NCBI GenBank assembly: GCA_037176885.1
Contig: JAWWNJ010000006.1
Location: 2,790,001-2,854,000 of the forward strand
DNA length: 64,000 bases
Source of the DNA: Favolaschia claudopus
Taxonomy: Eukaryota; Basidiomycota; Agaricomycetes; Agaricales; Mycenaceae
Reading direction: 5' to 3'
Below are positions 1 through 11,634 of this stretch, in pieces. Both the position numbers and the translations under genes were made by a program. Numbering within the stretch: the first letter of the stretch is position 1; the number at the start of each line of letters is the position of its first letter. Under the pieces are notes generated by a model. That model saw only the letters and a program-made list of their open reading frames with translations. It was not told the DNA's origin and made no database searches.

Positions 1-1449
1 CTGCTCCGAAACTTCAACGCTCTGGGCCTTCTCGATCCACAGGCATCCCTCGGAGTAAACGTCAACCTTTCTTCCCCGCTGGGAATGTAGATGCTACTAC
101 AACATCGTCCAAAGTGGCGCCTGCTGCTGTTGTTCCCTCGACTGGTGTTGAACCACTATCGATCAAGAAGAAGACCTCGGTGCGCGCAGAAGGGTCTATG
201 CCTGAGCCGACACGCAAACCGGCGTCTCGAAGCTCTCCGATGTCGCGCGCTCGAACGACCGGTTCCTCTTCTTCTCCGCGTAAAGTCTCGCCTCAGATAC
301 AGCGTGCTAGAACGGCTGCAAAGCGGAGTCCGTCGAAGAGCGAGCCGCCGCAGCGGATAGTTCAGTTGTCGAAGATGACCAAGGAAGATGTGAGTGTTGT
401 TCATGCAAATACATAGTATACTTGAACCCAATGTTCATGGTCACATTTTCACAGGTCGACTCATCTCACCGAGCAGTCAAGCGGATGAGGCTCGAACTTG
501 ACGGGCTCAAGTCGGAGTGCGGGCCTGACGAGATCATGAGACCAGCTTCGCCCAGTAAAGCGTTGCGGACACCGCAGCGTGGTCCTCCCATGGTCAGTGT
601 CATCGACGGAACGCGAGTCTAGTTCTCATTTCTATCCACAGACACAAGCTGCTCTCGAGCGTATGGAAGAGATGCGGCAACTGATCGGGCAGCGCGAGGG
701 TGCAGGCACTCCTCGCGGTCGGCCGCTCAGCATGGCCGTCGACACTCCAATACGCAACATCGGAGGGTCTTCTTCCAGTCGGATAGACGATATTCAGCGC
801 TCACTGACAATGCTGGTGGCCGAAGCAGACGCTAGTCTAGTGCGCGCCTCGTCTAACCAGGAAGCATTGGATAGCGGTATCCGTCAACTTGCCGACGAAC
901 TGCAAGAGGTTTGTGTCCCAATTTCTTGATGCTCGTTTCCGTCCCGCTGATACATATGGTCTCAGAGGTCGGCAGAGCTTGAAAAGACGCGCCTGGAGCT
1001 TCAAAATGGTCGGCGACAATGCGAATTGGTTAAGAGTCTACTGACCGACGCGACCGCAGAGAAGGAAATCATGTATGAGGTGGGAGAAATGTCTTCATCG
1101 ACTTTGAGTGTGTCTGAAGTGATTTTCGATAGGCCTTCAACGAAGAATTGGACGGCATGTATAATGATGCCAACCTTCCCGATGATGAGGCTTGGACGGC
1201 CATGACCACCGACTTGCGGAAAACGAAGGAAGACAGGAACACATTGACTAGAGAAAATTCGTGAGTCAACCCAGGTTCTCTGTAGTGCATATACTCAAGG
1301 TGTTTCTCTACCAGGCAACTGAAACGGCGGCTGGCCGAAACTGAGTTGCAACAAGAAGAGTGATTTATTTTCATTTTCATTATAACGTGTGCTGACATAG
1401 GCTTTGCAGGTGGGGCGCCCTGTTGCGAGCGCATGGACTAATTCCTTGA
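1..1449 (+). CDS. Coiled-coil protein, C-terminal part (5' end outside window)
   Basis: The reading frame is already open at base 3, so the gene starts upstream of the window. Exons read through a basic, Ser/Pro/Arg-rich stretch (about 1-390), then several short exons rich in Leu, Glu, Arg and Lys that look like coiled coil. Introns have clear GT-AG ends, for example a gtgagtgttg donor just after 386 and an intron ending gctttgcag at about 1409. The last exon gives a C-terminus ending EEWGALLRAHGLIP, with the stop at 1447-1449. I do not recognise the family. A basic disordered region followed by a coiled coil is common in cytoskeletal and chromosome-associated proteins, but that is only a guess. 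The next gene (RhoGEF) converges on it 229 bp away. Confidence 0.7.
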
Positions 1450-1678
1450 ATTCTGAGCTAATCGTGTCCTACAACTCCTGCATTCTGCTGTGTATTATTA
1501 TCTACGTTGCATTCATCTACAATTCTGTACATATGCATGGCAATGGTATCATTTGTTTCTGTGAGTATATATGTTACAAAGAATGGATTGATTGCGGTAT
1601 TAAATAATGGCGTGCAGTTGGGATGTGGTGATGATGTATGTGTGTGGTAAATAATGCTGGGAGTGAGAGGGAGAGTGG

Positions 1679-4600
1679 CTATGATGCAGGAGACTGATCA
1701 TGAGGAGAGAAGCCTTTGAGGCGTTTAAATATGGAGCCTTTTTTGCTACCTGAGCGAGGCACAGTATTTTCGGCGGATGAATGCCTGAAAGTGGTTGGAG
1801 CGTCAGACGAAAGAAAACGCATGCCTTTCGTTGGTGAATCGGAAGGAGAAGGTATGAGTGAGTCGGGGGATTGTATAGAGTCTGGAGATACGACTAGTTG
1901 CAACGGTGCACCACCAGCATAGTCGCCTGGGGACTGCTCTGAAGGCGAAGAATCCTCCATCGCGCCCTCCGGGACATTTTGGTCATGAGGCGCACTGCGC
2001 GACCGACGATGACGCGGACCTTTGCTCCAACGCTTCAAGAGACTCTGCGTCAGTGTCCTGTAGTGGTCCGACGTAGAAGCGATCGAGCGTTGGCTTGCAG
2101 GCGACGGTAGGGGACTACTGGTCACAAGCGCCGGTGTGCTCTCAGACGGTCGCGGCAGTTCGTCCGACACAGGTGGAGACGCAAATGGGCTGGTGGTGCT
2201 CGACATCAGGGAGGAACACTGGGAGAATGGAGACACGGAGAGGTCAGACGGCGGCTGGAAAAAATCAGGCTCGGACGTTGACACGATGCTGAGCCTCCTG
2301 GGACGCTTCCTCTGTGTCCCTTTGGGAGAGGGGCTGACATTGAAAGTTAACCCGTCATCCGCAAGACTCTTCTTCCGCGGCACGCGTACGCTTTCATGCC
2401 TGGCCATGGTCAGACGGTTCATTGTCAATCCAGAAAGGCTCAACGCTGAGCTGGAGCGCGCAAAAGATGCCGAAGCGCGGAGGGCCTTGGGAGCTTGGAA
2501 AATCTCATCCCGAGCAGTCGCATACGATCGCGCCGCAAGTATCGGCGCAGAAACAACATCCTGCAGTCCCTGATCGACCGTCGCACGCGCAGTGGGTAAG
2601 GAACGGCGGATGACGATGGTGTCGGAATCAGAATTGCCAGGACTGAAGATCGCCTTGACAGAATTGGCAGAAGAGCGGCGGCTGTGCGTCGGCTCGGACT
2701 TGTTTGACGAAGGCACGTCTGCCGCTTTTGCTGGTGTTGATATCGGATTTTGACTACTGAACGAAGGCGACGCAGATTCACTGGACGCCGGTTGCTCCTC
2801 GTCGTCCTTCGCCAGCTCCGGGAGCGACTGAATCGTCGGCAGGGCATTCATCATCTCGAACGGTCCCCCGTCCAATGTCGACGGAACAAGATCGCCCTTT
2901 CCATCGCAATGGATACTTGGAGTCGGCTCGTTGATCCAAGTCGGGGGATGAAGCTGAGATTCTCGGATAGAACTCAGCCAAGCGTCCTTCTCCCTTTGGC
3001 AGGCGGCGGTCAGATCGAACTGGTGACCCTTGCAGATAAGGCTGAAGGTGCATGGCAAAGACGCTATTCCGAACCCAAGTAAGTAAGCTTCGAGTCACTC
3101 CCGAATAGCAAAAGAACGCACTATCTTCCTCCTCCGAATCTATGACGTTGAACTCGCCCAGTCGAAACCAATGTCTCGGCTCGTAGACCTTGCCCTTGGT
3201 GACCTTGACCAGAATCAAGTAGCCCCCGATGTACAAAAACGCGCCGAGATATTTCGCATTGATATTGGTCCCGTTGCTGGGTGGTTTCGAGGACTGGTGA
3301 TGCATAACATCCAACGATCCCGCCAATAAACAGATGCCGAGCGAGGACAGAAAACTCGAGGTCAGTATTTGAACCGTGGGCTGCCCCGACGACATATGCG
3401 ACGTTGCCGATGCGGGATCCACCAACGCGATGCGTGACACTATGAGAGCAGACTGCATCTTCACCTCCGCACGATGTCGCGCCTCATCCACCGCGCTCGC
3501 GACGTGCCGCATCGCCTGCGCCGCGCTCTCCACTACGACGTGCACATGCGGGCGTGGACCGGGGTACGACATTGCACGCAGCGTCTTTCCAGGACGAAGC
3601 TGGTCTAGAAGTAACGGGTATTTACATATCCGTTGGATAGGCTTGATCATGTAGTCCAAGAAAGCAAGCCGGCGCGAATGGTGCCTGTCCCGTCCTCCTT
3701 CCAACGAGCTCTCCTTCGAGTTCGCTCGTGATCGCACTCGCCGAACCGCACCGTCCAAAGAAGTCAACGAAGTCGTCCGCTTCCGCAGTTTGTTGGACTG
3801 CGAACGCTCCTCATTGTCACTGCTTGTAGCGGATTCGGGCGATCGCAGGGATCCGGGCATACTGTCTGGAGTGTCCGCGTCGCTCATGTTGGCGATCAAA
3901 GACGCGCAAAGTTGTTCATAGGCCTCCCATTCGAACGGATGCTGATGCTGAGCCCGATGCACGAGTTGCAAGGCTGCCGTATGCCCGGTACAAAACGTTT
4001 GATACGCGTCAAATCGGGATGCCTGCGTGATGGTCATGGCATTCAGTCAAAATGACGAACGGATCGACACAGCACCTACGTCCGTCGCAAACTTGGTCGC
4101 CACCTCTCCAACGGCGGCGTCTATGTTGGCAATCAACTCCTTCTCGTTCAAAGGGCCGACTGCGGATATTTCCATGGGAAAGCGCAGCGGCAGCAGAGCA
4201 GCACGCAGCTCTTCCACGAAGTTTTCGTGCAGCTGCAAGACCTCTTCCGCATTTCGTGTCAGGAGGTCAACCTCCGTGTTTGTGAACAGGGACCGCGACG
4301 AGGATTTGGGCTTCGTTTGGAGGGTGGTGAGCGGGTGAAGGCCTTGGTCAGAAAGAACCGAGGTTTTGGGGAGCTGAGTGTAAGAACTGTTCCTCGAGCT
4401 GGAGCCGCGGCTGAAAGCGCCCCCGGAAGGGCTTCGGCTCAATGAAGGGAGGTGACGCAAGTATATCTGGATTTGGAGTCAGAGTGCTGTTAAAGAGCGG
4501 GACTTGCGGCGGGTGCTTACCGTAAATAGTGCGCGCAAGTCTGCTAGATAGCTGACTTCGGTCGAAAGCAACTCCATGAGGGCATGGTATTTGCGAACAT

Positions 4601-5201
4601 CGTCCTTTGCTTTTGCCATAGCCCCAGCATCGTCGGATTCGCTCCCGAGCTCGGATTCTGGCGAAGAGACATTACTGACGCGGGTGGCGTCCCTGCGAGG
4701 TAGCGAAGGGCGTCGGGATAGCGACTCCGAAGTAGCCCGTGAACGACGCGGGGTGGGATTATCAGAAGCAATGACGGGGAACGACGAGGAATGTGAAAGT
4801 GGGGAAACGTGTTTCCCGACGCCACATGATGTCGCTGAGCGTCGGATAACATTGATTGAGGGAGGTGTTGGCGGGGTGGCGATCCAAGTTGGGATATGCA
4901 AAAGCAAATGGCTGAGATCAGGTGAATTCGAAGACGATGACGATGTTCCTGCTCTTGGAGAGCCAGCTCGGAAAATTTCTTCGCCATTGGCCATGGGCGA
5001 GGTGGGGGTGCAGACAGGCGACGCGGTTATAGAGGGCATTGGGAGAAAACCAGATATCGAGAGCCTGTAGTCTGCCGACTTTGGAGAATGGCGCAAAGCG
5101 CGCCTGTCGCGTATGGACATGATGGTGGCGAGAAGAGAGGCAAAGGGAGAATCATAAGCTTGGGCCTGTTGTTTACCTGACGCGCGCCAGTCAGGGGGCA
5201 T
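1679..5201 (-). CDS. Rho guanine-nucleotide exchange factor (DH-PH)
   Basis: A Dbl-family RhoGEF would activate Rho/Cdc42-type GTPases at the plasma membrane. Four exons (5201-4521, 4466-4080, 4022-3122, 3063-1679) join in frame to 1117 aa. The N-terminal ~200 residues are Ser/Pro-rich. The DH domain begins near MELLSTEVSYLADLRALF and includes the conserved helix around LDYMIKPIQRICKYPLLLD, the hallmark of the family. A PH domain follows (RHWFRLGEFNVID ... FDLTAACQREKDAWLSSI), with its last strands split by the 3064-3121 intron. The C-terminal ~400 residues are low-complexity Ser/Pro. The first in-frame ATG is at 5199-5201; a second at 5118-5120 is possible. The substrate GTPase cannot be told from sequence. 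Confidence 0.88.
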
Positions 5202-5518
5202 GATGATCGAAAAAGTCGTCACAGCGCCGCTGACGCCCACAATCCACAGTCGTTAAGTCCATTTACCCGGCCCACCTACCTTTATAGCACGCCCCATTAT
5301 CGACCACAGCTACCGCGCCGCGTTAGATTGTACCAGTTCCGATCTTCTCGTCTAAAGCCTCTCCGAACCGGACTTACCTGAGTTCATAGCATGTTGCCTC
5401 TTTGGGAACATCTAAACATCGCATCATTTGCCCGCACATCCGACCCAGATCCGCAAACAACATCCCAAATGAAAATTACCGCAATAATATTTACCACACA
5501 ATAATCTACACTGTATGT
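5202..5518. other. Intergenic, 317 bp
   Basis: This lies between the start of the RhoGEF gene and the stop of the LRR gene, both on the minus strand. It presumably holds the RhoGEF promoter and the LRR 3' UTR. No recognisable element was seen. Confidence 0.5.
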
Positions 5519-7120
5519 CTAGTACAGGTCCAGCCCGTCGTCGGACCGCGCGGAAAATGGAATATTCCGCTTCTCGGACTCTCGCAATCGCCCCTCCTCC
5601 TTGTTCAGGAATTTTCGCAACCCACTCACTCCCTCCCCATTGAAAACATGATACGCTGCTTGTTGATCAGCGTCATAGTCCTAGCGATACGGCTTAACAA
5701 CAACGCGTCATGGCACACAACAGTCGGACAACGTACCTCAGGCGGAGGGTCGGAAAAGCGACGGACTCCTCTCCGTCGGATGACAGAGGGGATCCCGGTT
5801 ACCGACAAATTCTGCAACCGCACAAGCCTCTTCAACAGCAAATGTGTCGCCTCAAGCGTGAGCCTGTCGCAATACGACAGATTCAGTCGCTCCAATTCCA
5901 AAGCATGTTCAGCTAGCGCGAACACGGCTATATCAGTCAGTTTGTGTACGCGAACGAGACTCAAACGTCGGATCCCCCGCAGTTCCGCTAGGCAAAACAC
6001 CGACATGTCGGTAAGATTTCTGCAAACTGAGTAACACCAGCGAATTAATCTTCCCACCAAAGCCTATTTTATTACTTACTCACATCCTACATCGATGCAC
6101 CGAAGATTCGTGCAAGCTCGAGCAAGGTTGACAACCCCACGATCAGTAATATTCGCGACATGCGCGAGGACAAGCACATCGAGATGCTCGCCAAGCTTGC
6201 ATATGCTCTCCAGCGTTCGGTCGCTTAATTGTTTGCACCCTGCTAATCGCAGATGCTGTATTTTGGGTGCATGGCTGACGATGCCCTCTATTGCAGCATC
6301 CGTAATTCCATTCAAGAAAGATAAATCCAGAATTCGCAGATTGTCCGCCGTATGGCGAAGAACAAGCGGGGGTAATTCATCCAGCCAAGTTATTGGCCTC
6401 GGTGGAAGCGGTTTCTCATACCCCGGTGGATATGGGGTGGAGGTTGGCGTCGACGACCGGGAGACAGAGACTGCCGGGAAAGCCTTGTCTGTTAACAGGG
6501 GACACCGAGCCAACCGCAATGTTCGTAGTTTCCTATATATATCAAGGTCATCATCTTACGCAAAACGAACGCAACTGCTTTTGCAAATTAAACTTACCGC
6601 GAAAAGGTAAAAATGTCTCGGACAGATAATGCACTGAGCAACGGCAGATCGCAGAGCTCCATGACAGTAAGCCGCGAACACGTCTTCGCGAGTGATGTAA
6701 TGCATGGGTCCGTAAGCCCGACCAGCCCGTTCAACAGAATCCACTGCAATGGAAGAGACTTGGCCCCCAGCTCAAATACCCCGACGTCAGTAACCTGATA
6801 GCAGCCACTAAGGTCTATCCCCTACACCGCCCGCATTCAGTCTTGCTCGTTCGACCCAGCGCAGAATTCACCTGCAAGTTAATCGCGTTTGCAGCCAGCA
6901 GAACGATCGACCGATCTGTTGTGGCAGGCACCGCCGACAGCACGACGGTTTCCAGGTGCGGGCATTCGGAAAACACTGTAGCCAGTTCGTCATCGCTCGG
7001 CGCCGTCTCAGAGGGCTCCTGAAGCACGAGGTGACGAACTCTGCGATATTCGTCCTTGGTTGGTAACCGCTCGAGCCTCACCATGTCTTCATGAAAAGAC
7101 GCCCTGTTGAGGCTGAGCAT
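5519..7120 (-). CDS. GRR1-related leucine-rich-repeat protein lacking an F-box
   Basis: Five exons (7120-6872, 6821-6598, 6532-6080, 6019-5737, 5680-5519) join to 456 aa with all junctions in frame. The protein is a run of cysteine-containing AMN1/GRR1-type leucine-rich repeats, with motifs such as LAGCKQLSDRTLESICKLG, VANITDRGVVNLARACTNL and LTDMSVFCLAEL. The same repeats and the same final module (QQAAYHVFNGEGVSGLRKFL) occur in the GRR1-like gene at 11635-14474. Unlike that gene, this one starts at MLSLNRASFHEDMVRLERLP, already inside the region that follows the F-box in GRR1. No F-box-like sequence was found upstream. It should therefore not dock to Skp1 in the usual way; role unknown. The frame is clean, so it is not an obvious pseudogene. 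An F-box exon missed further upstream is the main alternative. Confidence 0.8.
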
Positions 7121-8491
7121 CGTCCCCGACCATCCAATCCAAGTAGAAAGTCGATATACTGTAAGGTAGACAGAAACGTTGCGGAGGATCGAGGCGAAGG
7201 TGCGTCGCGAAGCGACGGTGAACGGTCACGTGAGATCAAATTTCTCCACAATTGAATTTCGTCATAAGTAACTTCTGCAGACTGACAGTGAGAATTCCGC
7301 GAGTATTTTCAGCGCACTCCGCCTTCTTCGCGTTCCTTGAGAAAGTGAGAAAGAAGTACGTTTGGTTCCAATTCCCATCACCCAAAGCGCCTAGAAAGCC
7401 TTTGGCAACGAAAACATCGGTAGCTTACACAGTATTTGCTGTATGCGCTGAGGTACGTCGGACATATAATCATATTACGTCGCCACATATTATTTTCTTC
7501 TCCTCGGAGCGTTGTGTTCAGCTCCGGCCTTCATCGAAGCTTCATCGACACCTGAATCCTTCCAAACCGGAATTATGTAGATACGAAGATACGCGACGAA
7601 AATTTGGCGGCCCGGCCAAGGGCCCGGCGATCTTGGTGGTATTAAGCAGCCTACAGTCGTCGGCTGGGGGTGGGCCCCGATTCTTCTGTCGTTTCAGTGG
7701 AATAATATTTCCCCGCTGACGTTGAGAGATGGCAGGCGCCGGGTGTCTGGTGATGCTAGTCCCGAAACTCTTGGCAGACTCTCGCGATTCACGTTTCGAG
7801 TTCGAAAGCTGTAGCAATTCGGGATGCAGGATTGAAGGCGGCCCGAGTGAACTCACCTTCCCGTTCACCCGTCCGATAATGAAGGGTTCATTCAGTTTGA
7901 TAGCCGGCACCGCTTTTCGGGGAAGCATCAGTTATCGCAACCCAAAAAAGGCAATAATGCTAGACAGACTCCGGAGGGAATGAATTGTAAACGTATAGTC
8001 CCGCGGATCCATGAACATTAATCTTCCCTCCTGAATAGTTCATTACCCAGCCGGAGACAATCCATGAGTACAGCCTGGGGCTCATGTATGATGCGGCAAC
8101 AATCTCCGAGTCGGTAGCTACATTGACACATTGTTGCTTTTCCGTATCCAAAAATCGTTCGAAAAAACCCCCAATTACCAGATGCGGCTCGTTGAACCGA
8201 TCCAAATTACTATTTACCTTCTGTCTCAGCGATTTCTCTGGTCGATATCTCGAGACAAAGATGGTTTCACAATGTTCAATCGGTGCCTCACCACTCACTT
8301 ATGTCTCATGATCATCTTACACTCAGGTCTCAAATCACCCATATGCACATGTTGTTTCATTGTGTCTCAGTATAACAAGACATGCTCAGACGAGGTAAGA
8401 CTTGCGCTGAAACAAAGATTTCTGGGCCATAGAAGTCACATTAACATGAAGTTAGTACATAATGCATTGAAGAATCTACACAACGAATCTA
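7121..8491. other. Intergenic, about 1.4 kb, no supported gene
   Basis: Apart from the E-box at 7226, I see no convincing gene. Open frames on both strands lack family resemblance, and the longest minus-strand one (7960-8298) has no upstream ATG. It contains a GC-rich patch around 7609-7640. It presumably carries the LRR gene promoter and the 3' UTR of the glutaminyl-tRNA synthetase gene. Confidence 0.5.
7226..7233. promoter_or_regulatory. Palindromic TCACGTGA E-box upstream of the LRR gene
   Basis: A perfect 8-bp palindrome, TCACGTGA, sits about 106 bp upstream of the ATG at 7120. CACGTG cores are bound by bHLH factors of the Cbf1/Pho4 type in fungi. That this one is functional is inference from position only. 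Confidence 0.35.
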
Positions 8492-11284
8492 TCAGGCTGC
8501 TTTGCCGGAATCCTCTTTCAAACTAACTATCCGATTCAAAACGAGGTAATCGCCTTGTTTCCCAACAGGCTCTACTTCAGCCGCTTCGTCCAAGCACGCA
8601 AGCCGTGAATCCTTGTCCACCGTGAAGTAAGCCACTCTCAAACCCTGGAACCGGGTACACTCGTTTCCTACAAGCTGCTCGCTCGTAGCACGTGGAGTAT
8701 CATCGTCGGGTGACGCTGCTGCTTGAGCACTGTCCTTGAGAGCCTTCTCCGTGCGCTCTTTGCCCTCTCGCCGAGCATCGACCAAAGCTCGCTTGGCGAG
8801 AGGCCAGAACCCAGTTTCTACCATCGCTCCCTTGACAACCTCAAGACTATTGGGATCCACGTCGTCCAAAAAGTCTGAAGAGGGCTGATCGCTCTTGAAG
8901 AGCTGATGGAATATCCGGATTTCATCGACCCGCACGGGACTCCCAGACGGCGCGTGTTCAGCAACCCACTGGATGAAAGCTTTCGGTTTCTTGACCTCTC
9001 CGGAATTCTCCAACCGGCAAATCAGCTCTACAACCTCTCCAGAAGTTGGATCCGTTTTGTACGACGTGCATGTAATTGGATGAGGCGCCTGGAACAGGCC
9101 AACAGTCTTTCCAGGTGCAAGACGGAAGTAGTCCTTCGAGTCCTCCAGCCGGAAATCATCCGCGTCGATGTAAATTGTACGGGTGAAAGGAATGGTAGTT
9201 GTCCCCAAAGCAGCGACTTTGGGATGGAGAGGTTTCTCGACCATCAACACCTCGCCCTCGGGCAGATTTTCGATCGTGACTTTCAGGGGTCGTAAGACCA
9301 TGAGTAGCCGGGGTGCGGTGCCTTCGAGATAATGCCGTACAGTCTGTTCGAACCGGGCAAGCTCGATGCTGGATGTGGATGTCGAGACACCTAATGTGCT
9401 CACGAACGAGGTGATGGCACCGGGAGGCACGCCGCGACGTCGCAGGGCAATGAGAGTGTAGAGCCGTGGGTCATCCCATCCACTGACGTAGCCCTTCTGC
9501 ACGAGCGCCAAAATCTTGCGTTTTGACATGATAGTGCCCTCAAGATTGAGTCTTCCAAATTCAGACTGTCTAGGTTTGTAGACCTCCAACGCGTCGCATA
9601 GCCATTCATACGACTGACGGGAAAGAACAAACTCCGTTGTGCAAAGAGAATGCCTGAACAACTCATCAGCAACAGAGGAGCAAAATAGAAAGGGCACGAA
9701 CGAGATGTTTTCGAAACTATCAACTAAACAATGCGTGTAATCGTAGGTTGGATATATTTTCCATTTATCGTGTGTGCGGTGATGTGGCGTTTCCAGGACA
9801 CGATAAGCGGTTAAATCCCACATTTGAGGATTCCCGTCTTCGAGGTTCATCTTCATCCGCAAGTTGGCTTCTTTCGGACGGTAAAACCCGTCTTTCATTT
9901 TCTGGAACTCGGCAAGAGATTCGGATATTGGTCTCGTACGGTGTTCACAAGCTTTGGGAAGAGCGCCGCTTTTCTCTCCCCGCGCCGCCTTTATCTCTTC
10001 CTCTGTGTGAAGGGCTGAGAAGTTGTCGACAGTGGGCATGAAACTCGACTCACGCGTGCAATGGCATACATACGCCTTATCCCGTTTGATCAGGTCCACC
10101 GCGAGCTCATACAACCGTTGAAAGTAGTCGCTCGAGTATGTAATCTTCCAAGGCTCGAATCCTAACCACCGTACCATTTCCAAGATACTTTCAAAGTACT
10201 GAGCCTCCTCCTTCTCGGGATTGGTATCGTCGTATCGCAAGTAACACTTTCCTCCGTGGTGTGCCGCGTAGCCGAAGTCCACAAAGATCGCCTTAGAATG
10301 GCCGATGTGGAGGTAGCCATTAGGTTCGGGTGGGAAACGCGTAAAAACCTTGCCGCCTGTGAAGGCCAGATGCTGTTCACGAAGCTCTGGCCGTATTTGA
10401 GGATTACCTCCGGGCTTGTGAAGTGCGCCGAGGAAGCCTTCATCGAAGACACTTTTCCTTGAGGCCGCACCATCGTCCGCGGAAGCTTCAGTTTTGGTGG
10501 GACCTGCTTTCTTAGGTTCCTATTCCAAGTAGATCTGGTAATCAGACGAAGGGAGTTAGAGGAAAGCATAACATACCAACCTTTGCTTTCGGTTTGGCGG
10601 TCTCCTTCGCCCCAAATTTATCGTTGAACACCTTCTCGACTGTGTTCTTCACGTCTAATGTATTTGCCCATCGTAATTCAGGAATGTTTTTAACGCCGCT
10701 GATCACCTGGCCCAAATTCGCCCAACCAGCAATAGCCGCGTCTGTTGTGTACTTGGCAATCTGCTCGTACAATTCTGTAGCTGTTATGCTGAACCCTGCG
10801 CAACGAAAAAAAATCAATCCACCACCACGAGTGTAGTTCGCTAACATACCCACACCACAGTTCTTATCGAAATCTGCATCGTCGATCGGGGTAGGGTGAC
10901 CTTCAATGTACTTCACAGCAGCTACGCGCTGACGGTAAATGCAAGCAACAAACGAAACGAGACCAGACACGCACCCGTAACCTGATCCACAGTCTTGAGC
11001 TGCCCACCAACAATCTTACCAACTACATAGGCACGCCCATCCTCCGAGATCTTGCCAGACTTGACGATGGCTCCTCCAAGTGCGACGATCAGGCCGGCCT
11101 GTTTATCATCCAGCTTCTCCTTCGTGTGCAGATTATATGTCTCGATGATATCCTTGAGTTCCGCTGCGATCTTAGGCGACTTTGCCGCCTCAATAGCTTT
11201 GCCTTCGCTCAATCCGATAGATTTCAGCAGGGGGACGACCGGATCCTGCGCAGAATCTACTTTGTCTTTTGATACTTTGGACAT
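8492..11284 (-). CDS. QRS1: Glutaminyl-tRNA synthetase, cytosolic
   Basis: This enzyme charges tRNA-Gln with glutamine using ATP. Five exons (11284-10975, 10921-10850, 10795-10577, 10503-9702, 9653-8492) join to about 854 aa, close to eukaryotic GlnRS length. The N-terminus has the two eukaryote-specific RNA-binding modules (start MSKVSKDKV; later [16 protein letters not shown]). The class I catalytic core follows, with the HIGH signature in [17 protein letters not shown] and the KMSKS-loop variant MSKRK, then the beta-barrel anticodon-binding domain to the C-terminus. HSLCTTEF, typical of GlnRS rather than GluRS, is restored only when the 48-nt intron 9654-9701 is removed. That intron has no stop and is a multiple of three, so unspliced reading would insert 16 residues. 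The junction near 10504-10576 could be placed slightly differently (donor GTTGGT at 10580). Confidence 0.93.
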
Positions 11285-11634
11285 CCCGATAACGAGATCT
11301 CTCCAGACGAGTGTGATACCAGAGCAAGTGAGAATAAACGAAGAATGCTCGAGGTAAGCTTGAGAGCCGAGTCGAAGTCGAGTCAAGACTCCAAATTTAG
11401 CAGTTCCAACACTTGTACACAACGCGTCCGCGAAACTTTTGATATTTTATTTAATCCAAATCCAGGCAAGTTAATACAGAACGAGAAGAGTAGAATCCAA
11501 CTACTAGAATTCGCAGGTGGTATGTGTCCGGAAATCGTATACAGACCGAGAAGTATTGTGGGGGTTTCCTACAGTGAATTTCAAAAGCGACAGAGTCCAG
11601 TCTTGAGGGATCTGGATATGAGAAACAAAAAGAT
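11285..11634. other. Intergenic, 350 bp
   Basis: This holds the 5' flank of the glutaminyl-tRNA synthetase gene and the 3' flank of the GRR1-like gene. Nothing distinctive was seen. Confidence 0.5.

Noticed and set aside
5402..6034. Plus-strand 210-codon open frame
   Set aside because: It is antisense to the well-supported exons of the LRR gene and has no family resemblance.
7960..8298. Minus-strand open frame of 112 codons in the 7.1-8.5 kb gap
   Set aside because: It begins with GTG, has no nearby ATG start, no family resemblance and no supporting splice structure.
8492..11284. Reading the synthetase as glutamyl-tRNA synthetase
   Set aside because: The N-terminal RNA-binding modules, the [12 protein letters not shown] signature and HSLCTTEF are those of GlnRS.
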